DNA from: Rhabdochlamydiaceae bacterium
Lineage (GTDB): Bacteria; Chlamydiota; Chlamydiia; Chlamydiales; Rhabdochlamydiaceae
NCBI GenBank assembly: GCA_019752555.1
Contig: JAIELY010000010.1
Coordinates: 124,001-188,000, forward strand
Direction: 5' to 3'
DNA length: 64,000 bases
The notes beneath the pieces are model-generated. The model was not told where the DNA came from. It searched no databases and worked only from the letters and a program-made list of their open reading frames with translations. Positions 1 through 8,228 of the stretch are shown here, one piece after another; positions within the stretch are counted from its first letter, which is position 1, and each line of letters starts with the position of its first letter. A program made the position numbers and the translations under genes.

Positions 1-144
1 CTCCATTGTCAGGTAGGCTTGAATGTTTTGTCCTACTTCAGGAGCAGTATAGATCGCAAAGCGTTTTTCCTCTGTTCCCAAGATGATAACAGTATAGGCA
101 CGCGATTGCATGATTTTATTAAAAGTAATGGGAACTAGTTCCAT
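1..144 (-). CDS. DUF151 / bifunctional nuclease family protein, N-terminal part (runs off window)
   Basis: The first 48 codons of a minus-strand gene that continues beyond base 1. The N-terminus reads MELVPITFNKIMQSRAYTVI and continues into a TEEKRFAIYTAPEVGQNIQAYLT-type stretch, which I recognise as the DUF151 (bifunctional nuclease) fold found across bacteria, chlamydiae included. A strong Shine-Dalgarno (AGGAGGAG) lies just upstream of the ATG at 144, so the start is well supported. It follows rpiA on the same strand, with a long inverted repeat between them. Biochemical function in chlamydiae is not established; nuclease activity is only a family inference. Confidence 0.75.
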   Translation of the reverse strand, partial: MELVPITFNKIMQSRAYTVIILGTEEKRFAIYTAPEVGQNIQAYLTME

Positions 145-170
145 TGCATTCTCCTCCTAATTTCAATACC

Positions 171-224
171 CCTAGTAGTTTGTAAATCAAGTTGTTGTAA
201 CAACTTGATTTACAAACTGCTAGG
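171..224. repeat. 54-bp near-perfect inverted repeat between rpiA and DUF151 gene
   Basis: Two 26-nt arms (171-196 and 199-224) pair with one T/C difference, around a 2-nt centre. The right arm contains the rpiA stop codon (220-222). Read along the minus strand there is no U-tract after the stem, so it does not look like an ordinary intrinsic terminator. It could be an mRNA-stabilising or processing hairpin, or a DNA site. Confidence 0.85.
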
Positions 225-900
225 AGCGAATCACAATTTGTCCATCAAAAAAGCCCACGATCACTTTGCCGGCAAGGTGAAAGAAGAAGCCGGTATCGAC
301 AACACCAGGCAAACGCCGAAGCGCTTCGTGGTCTTCCTCAGGAAAGGGGCGGGGTGTCTCAAAATGGATATCGATGATTAAATTACCGTTATCTGTGACA
401 TAAGGTGTGTGATTGGGATTTGAGCGAAATTCTCCATGGAAACCTAGTTTTTCAATGTGGTGGAGTGTAGCTGAGGCTGCAAAGGGGATCACTTCAACCG
501 GAAGCTTGGCTTTTCCTAAGCGGTCCACGAGTTTGGATTCATCCACGATCACAATCATTTCACGGCTCATGTTTGCGACAATTTTTTCACGGACAAGTGC
601 ACCCCCGCCCCCTTTAATCATCCTTTTTTGGGGGTCGATTTCATCTGCCCCGTCGACTGTTAGATCAAGTGTCGTTACTTTGGAAATATCCAGAAGGGGA
701 ATCTTTCCCTCTTGCGCTAGCTTTGTCGATTGCAAAGAGCTGGCAATGGCTTGGATTTTTAATCCTTCACGGCACCTTTGGATTAACCGCTCTATAAAAT
801 AATAGGCTGTAGAGCCCGTGCCAAGGCCTACGAGCATCCCATTTTCTACAAATTCGGCAGCCTTTTCTCCGACTTTTTTTTTGATTTCTTCTCTAGACAT
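220..900 (-). CDS. rpiA: Ribose-5-phosphate isomerase A
   Basis: Interconverts ribose 5-phosphate and ribulose 5-phosphate in the cytosolic pentose phosphate pathway. Hallmarks visible: the phosphate-binding GLGTGSTA near residue 25, the active-site DGADEID near residue 80 and KGGGGALVREK just after it. The predicted 226 aa fit the RpiA family. I chose the ATG at 900 (MSREEIKKK) over an in-frame TTG at 918, because the family normally begins shortly before the KKKVGEKAAEF helix; neither has a clear Shine-Dalgarno. It lies upstream of the DUF151 gene on the minus strand and divergent from the NIF3-like gene. The stop codon is buried in an inverted repeat. Confidence 0.95.
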   Translation of the reverse strand: MSREEIKKKVGEKAAEFVENGMLVGLGTGSTAYYFIERLIQRCREGLKIQAIASSLQSTKLAQEGKIPLLDISKVTTLDLTVDGADEIDPQKRMIKGGGGALVREKIVANMSREMIVIVDESKLVDRLGKAKLPVEVIPFAASATLHHIEKLGFHGEFRSNPNHTPYVTDNGNLIIDIHFETPRPFPEEDHEALRRLPGVVDTGFFFHLAGKVIVGFFDGQIVIRS

Positions 901-950
901 ATGAACGGAAAAATACAATAATGGTGGTTTGTCCTAATTTTTGAAGAACC

Positions 951-1706
951 ATGATTACATTACAAGCCCTTTCTCAGTTTCTCGATCACCTTCTTTCTCC
1001 CAGTTCATTTGGAGATTACTGTCCCAACGGATTGCAAGTGGAAGGCAAAGAGCGGATTGATACGGTTGCATTTGCTGTTTCGGCAAGTATTGCAGCCATT
1101 GATGCCGCATTAAAAATGGATGCGGATGCCCTTATCGTCCATCATGGGATTTTCTGGGATAAAGAACCCTTATCTGTTGTAGGGTCTAAAAAGGAAAAAC
1201 TTTCCCGATTGTTAAAGGGGAATCTCTCCCTTTTCGCATATCATCTTCCCTTGGATGCACACCTTGAAGTGGGAAACAATTGGAAGGCAGCTGTCGACTT
1301 AGGGTGGCAGAATCTTCATCCTTTTGGAAAGATGGGAAGAGCTGCAATTGGTGTAAAGGGGGAATTTATGCCAAAGCAGGTGGGGGAATTTCAAAAGCAG
1401 CTGGAAGCGTATTACCGTCACCCTGCAAGCGTAGCTCTTGGAGGTCCTGCCGAAGTCAAGACCGCAGCGCTCGTTTCCGGTGGAGCCCATCGAGCAATCC
1501 AAGAAGCTGCAGATGAGGGGGTGGACTGTTTTATCACCGGAAGCTTTGATGAGCCCATTTGGGATATTGCCCATGAGCGTAAGGTCAATTTTTTTGCTTT
1601 GGGCCACTATGCCACAGAACGGATCGGAGTCCTTGCTCTAAGCGAGCTTATCAGTCGGACATTTGACATCCGTTGCCCGTTTATCGACTTGCCGAATCCC
1701 TTTTAA
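951..1706 (+). CDS. NIF3-like dinuclear metal centre protein (YbgI/DUF34 family)
   Basis: A 251-aa member of the widespread NIF3/YbgI family, toroidal hexamers with a dinuclear metal site. The metal-ligand motif ALIVHHGIFWD appears near residue 65, and the C-terminal ligand segment ALGHYATER-I near residue 220. The single-domain length matches short YbgI proteins rather than the longer forms with an inserted PII-like domain. The in vivo role is uncertain; GTP cyclohydrolase-like and damage-related roles have been suggested for the family. The gene is divergent from rpiA with a 50-bp gap and no obvious Shine-Dalgarno. Confidence 0.9.
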   Translation: MITLQALSQFLDHLLSPSSFGDYCPNGLQVEGKERIDTVAFAVSASIAAIDAALKMDADALIVHHGIFWDKEPLSVVGSKKEKLSRLLKGNLSLFAYHLPLDAHLEVGNNWKAAVDLGWQNLHPFGKMGRAAIGVKGEFMPKQVGEFQKQLEAYYRHPASVALGGPAEVKTAALVSGGAHRAIQEAADEGVDCFITGSFDEPIWDIAHERKVNFFALGHYATERIGVLALSELISRTFDIRCPFIDLPNPF

Positions 1707-1763
1707 TTCTTGAATTGTATTCTTTTATTGAGTACCCTCTTTTCTTAACCCCTGGTAGGATGA

Positions 1764-2126
1764 ATGTCCTTTGCTTTTAAAGACCTAAAAAATCAGATCG
1801 CTGAAGAGAGTCAAAAAACACGCAAGGCGCGGGAGAAGCTTAAACGGCAGATGGATGCGGCCGATAAGAAAATTACCCCTCAAGCCCTTGAGAAAAAGGC
1901 GATAGAGATCCACCGCTGGATTGCGCGTCACGCTTCAAATCGGATTATTTTAAAGAATAAAAGCATTTGCCTTTTTGACGAAAACGAGCATGCAGCCAAA
2001 CTCAGCCAGCGGATGCTCAAATTGGCGGATAATTTAAAGCGGGAAATGAACGGATCTTCCGAGGATGTCGCGGCCCAGTTTTATCAACAGCACAGCACGC
2101 GTACCCGCAATTCTAAGGAAGAGTAA
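1764..2126 (+). CDS. Hypothetical 120-aa basic, helical protein upstream of tyrS
   Basis: Not recognised. The protein is highly charged and mostly predicted helix: an N-terminal Lys/Arg/Glu-rich segment (about residues 7-50) is followed by a more mixed region with RWIARHASNRIILKNKSIC. There is no signal peptide or membrane segment. A short TAGGA lies before the ATG at 1764. Its stop is 2 bp before the tyrS start, and an AAGGAAGAG inside its last codons can serve as the tyrS ribosome-binding site, so the two are probably cotranscribed. The composition suggests a nucleic-acid-binding or coiled-coil protein, but nothing visible decides this. Confidence 0.75.
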   Translation: MSFAFKDLKNQIAEESQKTRKAREKLKRQMDAADKKITPQALEKKAIEIHRWIARHASNRIILKNKSICLFDENEHAAKLSQRMLKLADNLKREMNGSSEDVAAQFYQQHSTRTRNSKEE

Positions 2127-2128
2127 TT

Positions 2129-3415
2129 TTGAGTTTAGAGATGTCAAACATTATTGAATGCCTCAAAGAGCGCGGTTTAGTTGAATCGATTGCAAATGAA
2201 TCCCTTATTGCACGCGCAGAAAATCCTCTCAAGGTCTATATCGGATTCGACCCGACAGCGGACAGTCTGCACATTGGAAACTTAGTTGGGATGATCGTCC
2301 TGCGCTGGTTTCAGAAATATGGCCACACTCCCGTTGTGATTTTGGGAGGCGCTACGGCGCGCATAGGCGACCCTTCGGGAAAAAGTGTCGAGAGGCCTTT
2401 ACTCGATCAAAGTACCATCACTTACAACACTGCACGCATCCGTCGTCAATTTGAGTCGATCCTTGACTTTTTTCACCGGACAGCCCGCCCAATTGTTTTG
2501 AATAACGATGATTGGTTTGCGACCTTTAGCCTTGTTGATTTTTTACGCGATGTAGGCAAACATTTTCGCGTAGGGACCATGCTCGCAAAAGAAATGGTTC
2601 GCTCTCGAATTGATTCCGAAGAGGGGATTAGCTTTACCGAATTCAGTTATCAGTTGCTGCAATCCTATGATTTCTACCACTTGCTCAGCCATTTTGGCGT
2701 GGAAGTTCAAGCAGGGGGAAGCGATCAATGGGGAAATATTGTCTCAGGCATCGATCTTATCCGCAAGCTCGGAAAAGAAGAGGCTTACGGCTTAACGTTC
2801 CCTCTTTTAACCCGCAGCGATGGAAAGAAGTTTGGAAAAACAGAAGAAGGAACGATTTGGCTCGCAGCGGATCGTTGCTCACCCTATCAGTTTTATCAAT
2901 ACTTTATTCGTGTTCCCGATGCTGATGTCATTCGGATGATGCGCATGCTCACATTCTTAGAGATGGATGAGATTCGCCACTATGAAGCAAGTATGTCTCA
3001 GACTGGTTATATTCCCAATACCGTCCAAAAACGGCTAGCTGAAGAGCTGACTCGACTCATTCATGGAGATGAGGGGCTAGCAAAAGCGATCAGAGTCACA
3101 GAAGGAGCAGCTCCGGGAGCTGCCTCTGCATTGAGTGTTGAGTCATTCCGTGAGATTGCTCAAGATATGCCGAATATGCGCTTAAAAGAAGATGAGGTGG
3201 TCGGGCAAAAATTTGTCGACCTTTCTGTAAAAGCAGGTCTTTTTCTCAGCAAAGGGGAGGCTGTCCGTTTGATTCAAAATGGGGGAGCTTATCTCAATAA
3301 TGAAAAGATTGAGGATGCTCAATTCCGCATTGAAAAAGAGCACTTAATTGGCGGGGAATATTTATTGATCGGCGCCGGAAAGAAGAAGAAAATGCTCGTC
3401 AGCGTGGACTCTTAA
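2129..3415 (+). CDS. tyrS: Tyrosyl-tRNA synthetase
   Basis: Charges tRNA-Tyr with tyrosine. It is a class I synthetase, with a HIGN signature (DSLHIGNLVG) near residue 45, the tyrosine-binding QAGGSDQWGNI near residue 195, a KMSKS-equivalent KFGKT near residue 230, and a C-terminal S4 RNA-binding domain (KAGLFLSKGEAVRLIQNGG) from about residue 360. The length of 428 aa is normal. A TTG at 2129 sits about 6 nt after AAGGAAGAG and is the better-supported start; an in-frame ATG at 2141 would give 424 aa and has worse spacing. It follows the 120-aa unknown with a 2-bp gap. Confidence 0.97.
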   Translation: MSLEMSNIIECLKERGLVESIANESLIARAENPLKVYIGFDPTADSLHIGNLVGMIVLRWFQKYGHTPVVILGGATARIGDPSGKSVERPLLDQSTITYNTARIRRQFESILDFFHRTARPIVLNNDDWFATFSLVDFLRDVGKHFRVGTMLAKEMVRSRIDSEEGISFTEFSYQLLQSYDFYHLLSHFGVEVQAGGSDQWGNIVSGIDLIRKLGKEEAYGLTFPLLTRSDGKKFGKTEEGTIWLAADRCSPYQFYQYFIRVPDADVIRMMRMLTFLEMDEIRHYEASMSQTGYIPNTVQKRLAEELTRLIHGDEGLAKAIRVTEGAAPGAASALSVESFREIAQDMPNMRLKEDEVVGQKFVDLSVKAGLFLSKGEAVRLIQNGGAYLNNEKIEDAQFRIEKEHLIGGEYLLIGAGKKKKMLVSVDS

Positions 3416-3651
3416 ATTAAATTCCTTTGATTTAATTCCTAAAATGCTCTACCAAGAAGACATATGCCAAAACACCGTTGATAATCTGTTTCTGGCAAGA
3501 TGGCAAGCACGGATGAGAGGATCACCTGTTGCCGATGGAGATGAGTTCAGCAGTTGGATTTTTTTTTATGAAATCACTTGCTTGAAAATCAACATGATAC
3601 AACAATGTGCAAGTAAAAGCATGGTGTGCGCAACCCAAGGAGTCTGAGAGT

Positions 3652-3963
3652 ATGGCGACAATCACGAAAAAGAAATTGATTCAGGTGATTTCCCAACATC
3701 GTGGTGTTCATCCGAATGATGTCCGCAATGTGATTCAGTCATTCTTAGATGCAATGACAGACTACTTGTCTAGAGGAGATCGATTAGAATTTCGGGATTT
3801 TGGCGTTTTCGAGGTTGTAGAAAGAAAACAAAAAATCGGCCGCAACCCTAAAAATGCAGCAGTTCCTATTGTGATCCCGGCTCGACTAGCTGTCAAATTC
3901 ACTCCCGGGAAGAAAATGCGCAAAGTGATCGAAAAAGAGCGCAAGTCCCAGCGCGGCGGCTAA
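3652..3963 (+). CDS. HU/IHF family DNA-binding protein
   Basis: A small histone-like protein that bends DNA as a dimer in the nucleoid. The 103-aa sequence has the full HU/IHF signature around residues 45-75, including GDRLEFRDFGVFEV and GRNPKN with the conserved DNA-intercalating proline in the beta arm, and ends in a basic tail. The ATG at 3652 follows AAGGAG at a 9-nt spacing; in-frame starts further upstream would add a segment unlike the family. It matches the himD/ihf-type gene next to the accA-msbA block in pathogenic Chlamydia. A strong terminator follows. The 236-bp gap upstream has no other convincing gene. Confidence 0.95.
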   Translation: MATITKKKLIQVISQHRGVHPNDVRNVIQSFLDAMTDYLSRGDRLEFRDFGVFEVVERKQKIGRNPKNAAVPIVIPARLAVKFTPGKKMRKVIEKERKSQRGG

Positions 3964-3991
3964 AAATAGATTTGAATCCTATCCCACTCTT

Positions 3992-4025
3992 AACACCCCA
4001 TTTCCAATCAATGAAATGGGGTGTT
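3992..4025 (+). terminator. Intrinsic terminator after the HU/IHF gene
   Basis: A 13-bp perfect stem (3992-4004 with 4013-4025) and an 8-nt loop, followed by TTGCTAT. It lies 29 bp after the HU/IHF stop codon, and the next gene starts at 4199, so transcription of the DNA-binding protein probably ends here. Confidence 0.85.
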
Positions 4026-4198
4026 TTGCTATACCACTGCATTTTCATAAAGATAAAATTTTGTTTTATGTGATAATCTCAAGAATTGCGGCCGAACCCA
4101 ATAAATTGGGGGAAAACTTTTTTCAAAGGTTTCCAAAATAGGGGATAATATTTATAATTTCCCTCGGACAGTTTCGGAAACGACCAAGGAGGAATGGA

Positions 4199-5248
4199 TT
4201 GTCGATTCCAAAAGTTTTAACTTACAGTGCTCTATCACTTTTTTTAATCATTGGTGTGACAGCTTTTTTTAAGCGGGATAAAAATCAGATGGCAAAAGCT
4301 CCTCAAGAGCTGCCAGCTCAATCTAGCTTAACCCAAGCGCAACCTGTGGCGATTGTGGAAACACCTGTGGTTTCTGTCATTAAAAAGCAAGAACCCATAC
4401 CGGTGATTCCTTTGGAACCAGTTAAATCCAGCAAGAAAGCTCCTGCTCAGGAGATTTCTACGGAGAGCTATTTCCAAGAGCATCCGAAAGATGACTTTCC
4501 GACAATTGACCGGATTTTTCAACTCTTTACCACTGGCCCCTCAAAACTTCCTATTGTTGAGACAATTCAATACACAAGTTCGGTGCCCTGGCTCAATGGA
4601 CGCCTCGCTTGGATTGCTGATTATGCGTCGCATTATGCGACCTCCCGCCATTTCATCGCCCGCAGCTTAAACGGCAAGCCGGATTATTTTTCTCAAAAAG
4701 TTTTTGAGGGCAGTAAGTTTAACGTTTTTCGCAAAGACAAAAAGATCCAGTTCTACCTTCTCGTCGATGTTTCCCGTTTAAAGATGGGTTTTTATTATGT
4801 CGATCTCGGGACAAATGAGCGGGTCTTGCTTAAAACATATGCCATTAGCGTCGGCAAGTTAGATCCCTCCAAACCCTCAGGAACGCTGACTCCCTTAGGA
4901 AGATACGCTCTTGGTGATAAGGTCGTCGTGTACCAGCCGGGCATCATGGGGATTTTTCAAGATCAAAAAGTCGAAATGGTCCGTGTATTGGGAACACGCT
5001 GGATTCCTCTCGAGCATGGCTATGGAATTTATGGCGCTCCTTGGGTCGAGGAGTCTAAAACCGGACGTTTGATAGAAAATGTATCCGCTGTTGGCAAATA
5101 TAATACTGAGGGGGGCATTTGTATGGCCAGCCCCGATTTGGAAGAACTTTTCTCTATCGTCATTACCAAGCCGACGTTTATTGAGATCGTCACTGATTTT
5201 CGGGAAGCTAAGCTTCCTGGGATTGAAGTGGCAACACCCGTACGTTAG
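4199..5248 (+). CDS. Membrane-anchored L,D-transpeptidase-like (YkuD fold) protein with altered catalytic residues
   Basis: A 349-aa protein with one N-terminal membrane segment (about residues 6-23), a Pro/Lys-rich periplasmic linker (25-80) and a C-terminal domain that reads like YkuD L,D-transpeptidase: [39 protein letters not shown] and [14 protein letters not shown]. The canonical His in GIHG is Tyr here, and where the family has SHGC-[IV]-R this protein has EGGICM, so the catalytic Cys position is Gly and a Cys sits two residues later. Either the active site is rearranged or the domain is a non-catalytic peptidoglycan binder. The start is TTG at 4199, 5 nt after AAGGAGGA. It occupies the place of the unknown gene between ihf and accA in Chlamydia. 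Confidence 0.8.
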   Translation: MSIPKVLTYSALSLFLIIGVTAFFKRDKNQMAKAPQELPAQSSLTQAQPVAIVETPVVSVIKKQEPIPVIPLEPVKSSKKAPAQEISTESYFQEHPKDDFPTIDRIFQLFTTGPSKLPIVETIQYTSSVPWLNGRLAWIADYASHYATSRHFIARSLNGKPDYFSQKVFEGSKFNVFRKDKKIQFYLLVDVSRLKMGFYYVDLGTNERVLLKTYAISVGKLDPSKPSGTLTPLGRYALGDKVVVYQPGIMGIFQDQKVEMVRVLGTRWIPLEHGYGIYGAPWVEESKTGRLIENVSAVGKYNTEGGICMASPDLEELFSIVITKPTFIEIVTDFREAKLPGIEVATPVR

Positions 5249-5262
5249 GAAGGAAAAATTAT

Positions 5263-6228
5263 ATGTTACCTCATGAAAAGCAGATTTTAGAATACGAAAA
5301 GATGATCGCTAAGCTTAAAGACCAGGACAAAGATAAAGGGCTTTGGTCAGAAGAAGAGATCCATAAATTGGAAGGAAAGCTTCATCAGCTCAAAGCTAAA
5401 GTTTATGCCGAGTTAACACCATGGGAAAGAGTTGCGATCTGCCGCCATCCAGCGCGCCCCCGTTCCATTGACTATATCCGCAATATCTGTGATGAGTTTA
5501 CTGAGATTTTTGGCGATCGACTTTTTCGCGACGACCCTTCCATCATTGCCGGCTTTGCAAAGATTGGCGGTGTCAAATTTATGGTGATTGGCCAAGAGAA
5601 GGGGTGCGATACAGAGAGCCGTTTACAGCGCAATTTTGGGATGCCCCATCCGGAAGGGTACCGAAAGGCGATGCGGTGCATGCGCCTTGCTGAGAAATTT
5701 AAATTACCCGTTCTTTCTCTTTTAGATACCCCGGGAGCCTATCCGGGCCTTGCTGCAGAAGAGAGGGGGCAGGGATGGGCCATTGCTCAGAATCTTCTAG
5801 AAATGGCGCGTCTAAAGACTCCTATCGTCATTCTTTTAATTGGAGAGGGGTGCTCAGGTGGAGCGCTTGGAATGGGAATTGGCGATGTGATTGGGATGCT
5901 TGAGCACTCATACTATTCGGTGATCTCTCCTGAGGGATGCGCATCCATTCTTTGGAAAGACACAAGTAAGAATGAGGTTGCTGCCGAGGCTTTGAAAATG
6001 CATGTCGAAGATTTGCTTGAGCTCGGGATTGTGGATGATAAGATCGATGAACCTTTAGGCGGCGCCCATCACGATACGGCTGAGGTGTATCGCACCGTAA
6101 AAAATTATGTTGTCGAACAGTGGAATCTTTTAAAAGGCATTCCTCCAGAGGACTTGATCGAGCGGCGCTACCAAAAATTTCGACGGATTGGCAAGTTTAT
6201 CGTAGAAGACAAGACGCCGGTCCTGTAA
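5263..6228 (+). CDS. accA: Acetyl-CoA carboxylase carboxyltransferase, alpha subunit
   Basis: Transfers carboxyl from biotin to acetyl-CoA, the first committed step of fatty acid synthesis, with AccD in the cytosol. The 321-aa length is typical. Visible features are the N-terminal helical region (residues 1-45), the conserved [20 protein letters not shown] and GFAKIGG segments, and the acyl-CoA-binding core with [17 protein letters not shown] (around residue 160) and [15 protein letters not shown] (around 200). AGGAAGG lies before the ATG. It follows the YkuD-like gene by 14 bp and precedes msbA, the order known in Chlamydia. Confidence 0.97.
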   Translation: MLPHEKQILEYEKMIAKLKDQDKDKGLWSEEEIHKLEGKLHQLKAKVYAELTPWERVAICRHPARPRSIDYIRNICDEFTEIFGDRLFRDDPSIIAGFAKIGGVKFMVIGQEKGCDTESRLQRNFGMPHPEGYRKAMRCMRLAEKFKLPVLSLLDTPGAYPGLAAEERGQGWAIAQNLLEMARLKTPIVILLIGEGCSGGALGMGIGDVIGMLEHSYYSVISPEGCASILWKDTSKNEVAAEALKMHVEDLLELGIVDDKIDEPLGGAHHDTAEVYRTVKNYVVEQWNLLKGIPPEDLIERRYQKFRRIGKFIVEDKTPVL

Positions 6229-6274
6229 ACTGCTGATTATCCAGAGAGAACTGGCAGTGTCTTAAGGTCAAATC

Positions 6275-6607
6275 ATGAAGCTCCTTCTCAATGCAGCTGT
6301 ACGCAGCAGAAAGCATTTATCTTTGCTTATCGCCACTTTTTTAACCCTGATTGCGCTCACAATCGCCAGTCAAATGGAGATGTTTGCTCTAGGGGTTTTA
6401 TCCAATAATGGCGCCGATTTCTTTTCACTTTTTTCCGAAAACCCCTCCGAGCTCGAAGCGGGAAACCATGGAGTCTCATTAACTCAGGTCGAAGCAAAGT
6501 GGAAAGAGATTGATAAAGACGGTACAGGCATGATCACAAAGCAGAGCGCCTCTGCCTATATCGCTCAGAAAAAAGGATGTGAATCCTTTAAACATAGTCA
6601 TTGGTAA
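6275..6607 (+). CDS. MsbA-type ABC transporter, N-terminal fragment (frame-split)
   Basis: The first 100 or so residues of the lipid-exporting ABC transporter encoded downstream: a basic N-terminus, the first membrane helix (LLIATFLTLIALTIASQ) and the first extracytoplasmic loop. The reading frame leaves the main MsbA frame at an A6 run (6569-6574). Removing one A would read QKKDV and join directly to NPLNIVIGKV of the next frame. The last 11 residues of this frame are therefore probably not native. The loop contains an EF-hand-like stretch (EIDKDGTGMIT). This could be genuine decay, slippage-dependent expression or a homopolymer sequence error. Confidence 0.75.
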   Translation: MKLLLNAAVRSRKHLSLLIATFLTLIALTIASQMEMFALGVLSNNGADFFSLFSENPSELEAGNHGVSLTQVEAKWKEIDKDGTGMITKQSASAYIAQKKGCESFKHSHW

Positions 6608-8228
6608 GGTTAAGCAGAAATTTGAGTTTTCCAATAATATCAACGCACTTGTCCTTATTCTCCTATGCGTTGCCGTTTTCAAAGCGATCTGGTTGTTTGC
6701 TAGCCGCTACACAACGCAATTACTTGCAATCCGCGTAAGCCGAGACCTGAGACAGCAGTATTTTGAGCATATTCAAGCGCTTCCGATGAGCTTTTATCAA
6801 AAGCATAACATCGGGTCGCTCTCCTCTCGTGTTGTAGGGGATGCAGGACAGATTGCGACCTCGATTAATTCATGGCTGACGAATTATCTCCAAACACCCT
6901 TTACGATCGTCACATGCTTGTCGATGTGCGTCTTTCTCTCTTGGCGCCTGTCTCTTGTGATTTTTGTGGGTGTTCCCTTGATCATTATGCCCATTGTCTT
7001 TTTGGCAAGACGCGTCAAGCGTGTCTCTAGGCAGCTCCAATCGAATCAGGAAAAATTTGCCAACGTCCTCATCGACTTTCTCGCAGGCATTCAAACGGTA
7101 AAGATTTTCTCGATGGAAGCCTTTTCTTTAAAAAAATACAAAGAACAGAACGATCGAATGGCGGTGTTAGAGAGCAAAACAGCCAAGTACGGTCTGCTGA
7201 CACGTCCCATTCTTCATGCGATTACAACCGTCTGTCTTGCGAGTGTTGTGCTTTTTGGTCTTTATACAATCGGAATGAGCCTCTCTCAACTCATCGTCTT
7301 TTGTGGCTTGCTGCAGCTCGTCTATGAGCCTGTTAAGAAGTTCGCTGATGAAAATGCCAATATCCAACGGGGCATTGTTGCAGCTGAAAGGATGTTTGAA
7401 GTTCTCCATTTGAAGCCTGAAATTGAAGACCGTCCGGGTGCGATTGAAATCAAACAATTTGAAGACAAAATCGAGTTTGATCATGTTTGGTTCCGCTACC
7501 AAGGAGAGTGGGTTCTTAAAGACTTAAGCTTCACGGTGAAAAAAGGGGAAACGGTTGCAATTGTAGGTCCGACAGGCGCCGGAAAATCGACCATTGTCCA
7601 GTTATTGCCACGGCTTTTTGAAGCTCAGCAAGGAGAGATCCGTATCGATGGAAAACCGGTAAACGCCTATACCCAGAAATCCATCCGAGAAATGATCGCG
7701 TTTGTCTCTCAAAAACCGTTTCTCTTTCTCGATACTGTGGCAGCAAATATCGCCTTTGGCAGAAATTTTTCTCGTGAAAAAATCGAAGCTGCGGCAAAGC
7801 GCGCGCATGCAGATGAATTCATCTCGCGCATGCCGCAGAAGTATGATTCAATGCTGGCAGAAGCGGGGCAAAATCTCTCTGGCGGCCAGCAACAGCGCCT
7901 CGCAATTGCTCGTGCACTTGTCAAAGACGCCTCTGTACTCGTGCTTGATGAAGCGACCTCTTCTCTAGATGCGATGAGCGAGCTGCATATCAAGAAAGCG
8001 ATTGCGAGTTTGCATGGGGAAGTCACCCAGATTTTAATTGCGCATCGCTTATCTACCATTGAACATGCAGATAAAATTATCTATCTCGATAGAGGGACAA
8101 AAGTTGCAGAAGGCAATAAAGAACACCTTCTTAAAACATGCGAGCCATTCCGTTTGATGTGGGAAACACTCTATCGATCAGAGAAGCTTGAAGCGATACA
8201 AGCAGAAATGACCCCTGTTACTTCTTGA
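6579..8228 (+). CDS. msbA: MsbA-type lipid exporter ABC transporter, main part (TM2 onward and ATPase)
   Basis: Fused permease-ATPase half-transporter of the MsbA (lipid A flippase) family. The open frame begins at GTG 6579 only because of the upstream frame break; joined to the preceding fragment, the protein would be about 650 aa. TM helices run through roughly residue 240 of this part; the ATPase domain then shows Walker A GPTGAGKST, Q-loop AFVSQKP, signature LSGGQQQRLAIARA, Walker B VLVLDEATSSLD and H-loop AHRLST. It follows accA as in Chlamydia. The 3' end overlaps the convergent exonuclease gene by 11 bp. Lipid A export is inferred from family and synteny with accA. Confidence 0.9.
   Translation: MNPLNIVIGKVKQKFEFSNNINALVLILLCVAVFKAIWLFASRYTTQLLAIRVSRDLRQQYFEHIQALPMSFYQKHNIGSLSSRVVGDAGQIATSINSWLTNYLQTPFTIVTCLSMCVFLSWRLSLVIFVGVPLIIMPIVFLARRVKRVSRQLQSNQEKFANVLIDFLAGIQTVKIFSMEAFSLKKYKEQNDRMAVLESKTAKYGLLTRPILHAITTVCLASVVLFGLYTIGMSLSQLIVFCGLLQLVYEPVKKFADENANIQRGIVAAERMFEVLHLKPEIEDRPGAIEIKQFEDKIEFDHVWFRYQGEWVLKDLSFTVKKGETVAIVGPTGAGKSTIVQLLPRLFEAQQGEIRIDGKPVNAYTQKSIREMIAFVSQKPFLFLDTVAANIAFGRNFSREKIEAAAKRAHADEFISRMPQKYDSMLAEAGQNLSGGQQQRLAIARALVKDASVLVLDEATSSLDAMSELHIKKAIASLHGEVTQILIAHRLSTIEHADKIIYLDRGTKVAEGNKEHLLKTCEPFRLMWETLYRSEKLEAIQAEMTPVTS

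Noticed and set aside
3415-3437. AATTAAAT/ATTTAATT hairpin after tyrS
   Set aside because: A purely A/T stem of 8 bp without a T-run is too weak to call a terminator.
3444-3647. 67-codon open frame between tyrS and the HU/IHF gene
   Set aside because: No ribosome-binding site, unlikely composition, and it ends over the HU/IHF leader; no family resemblance.
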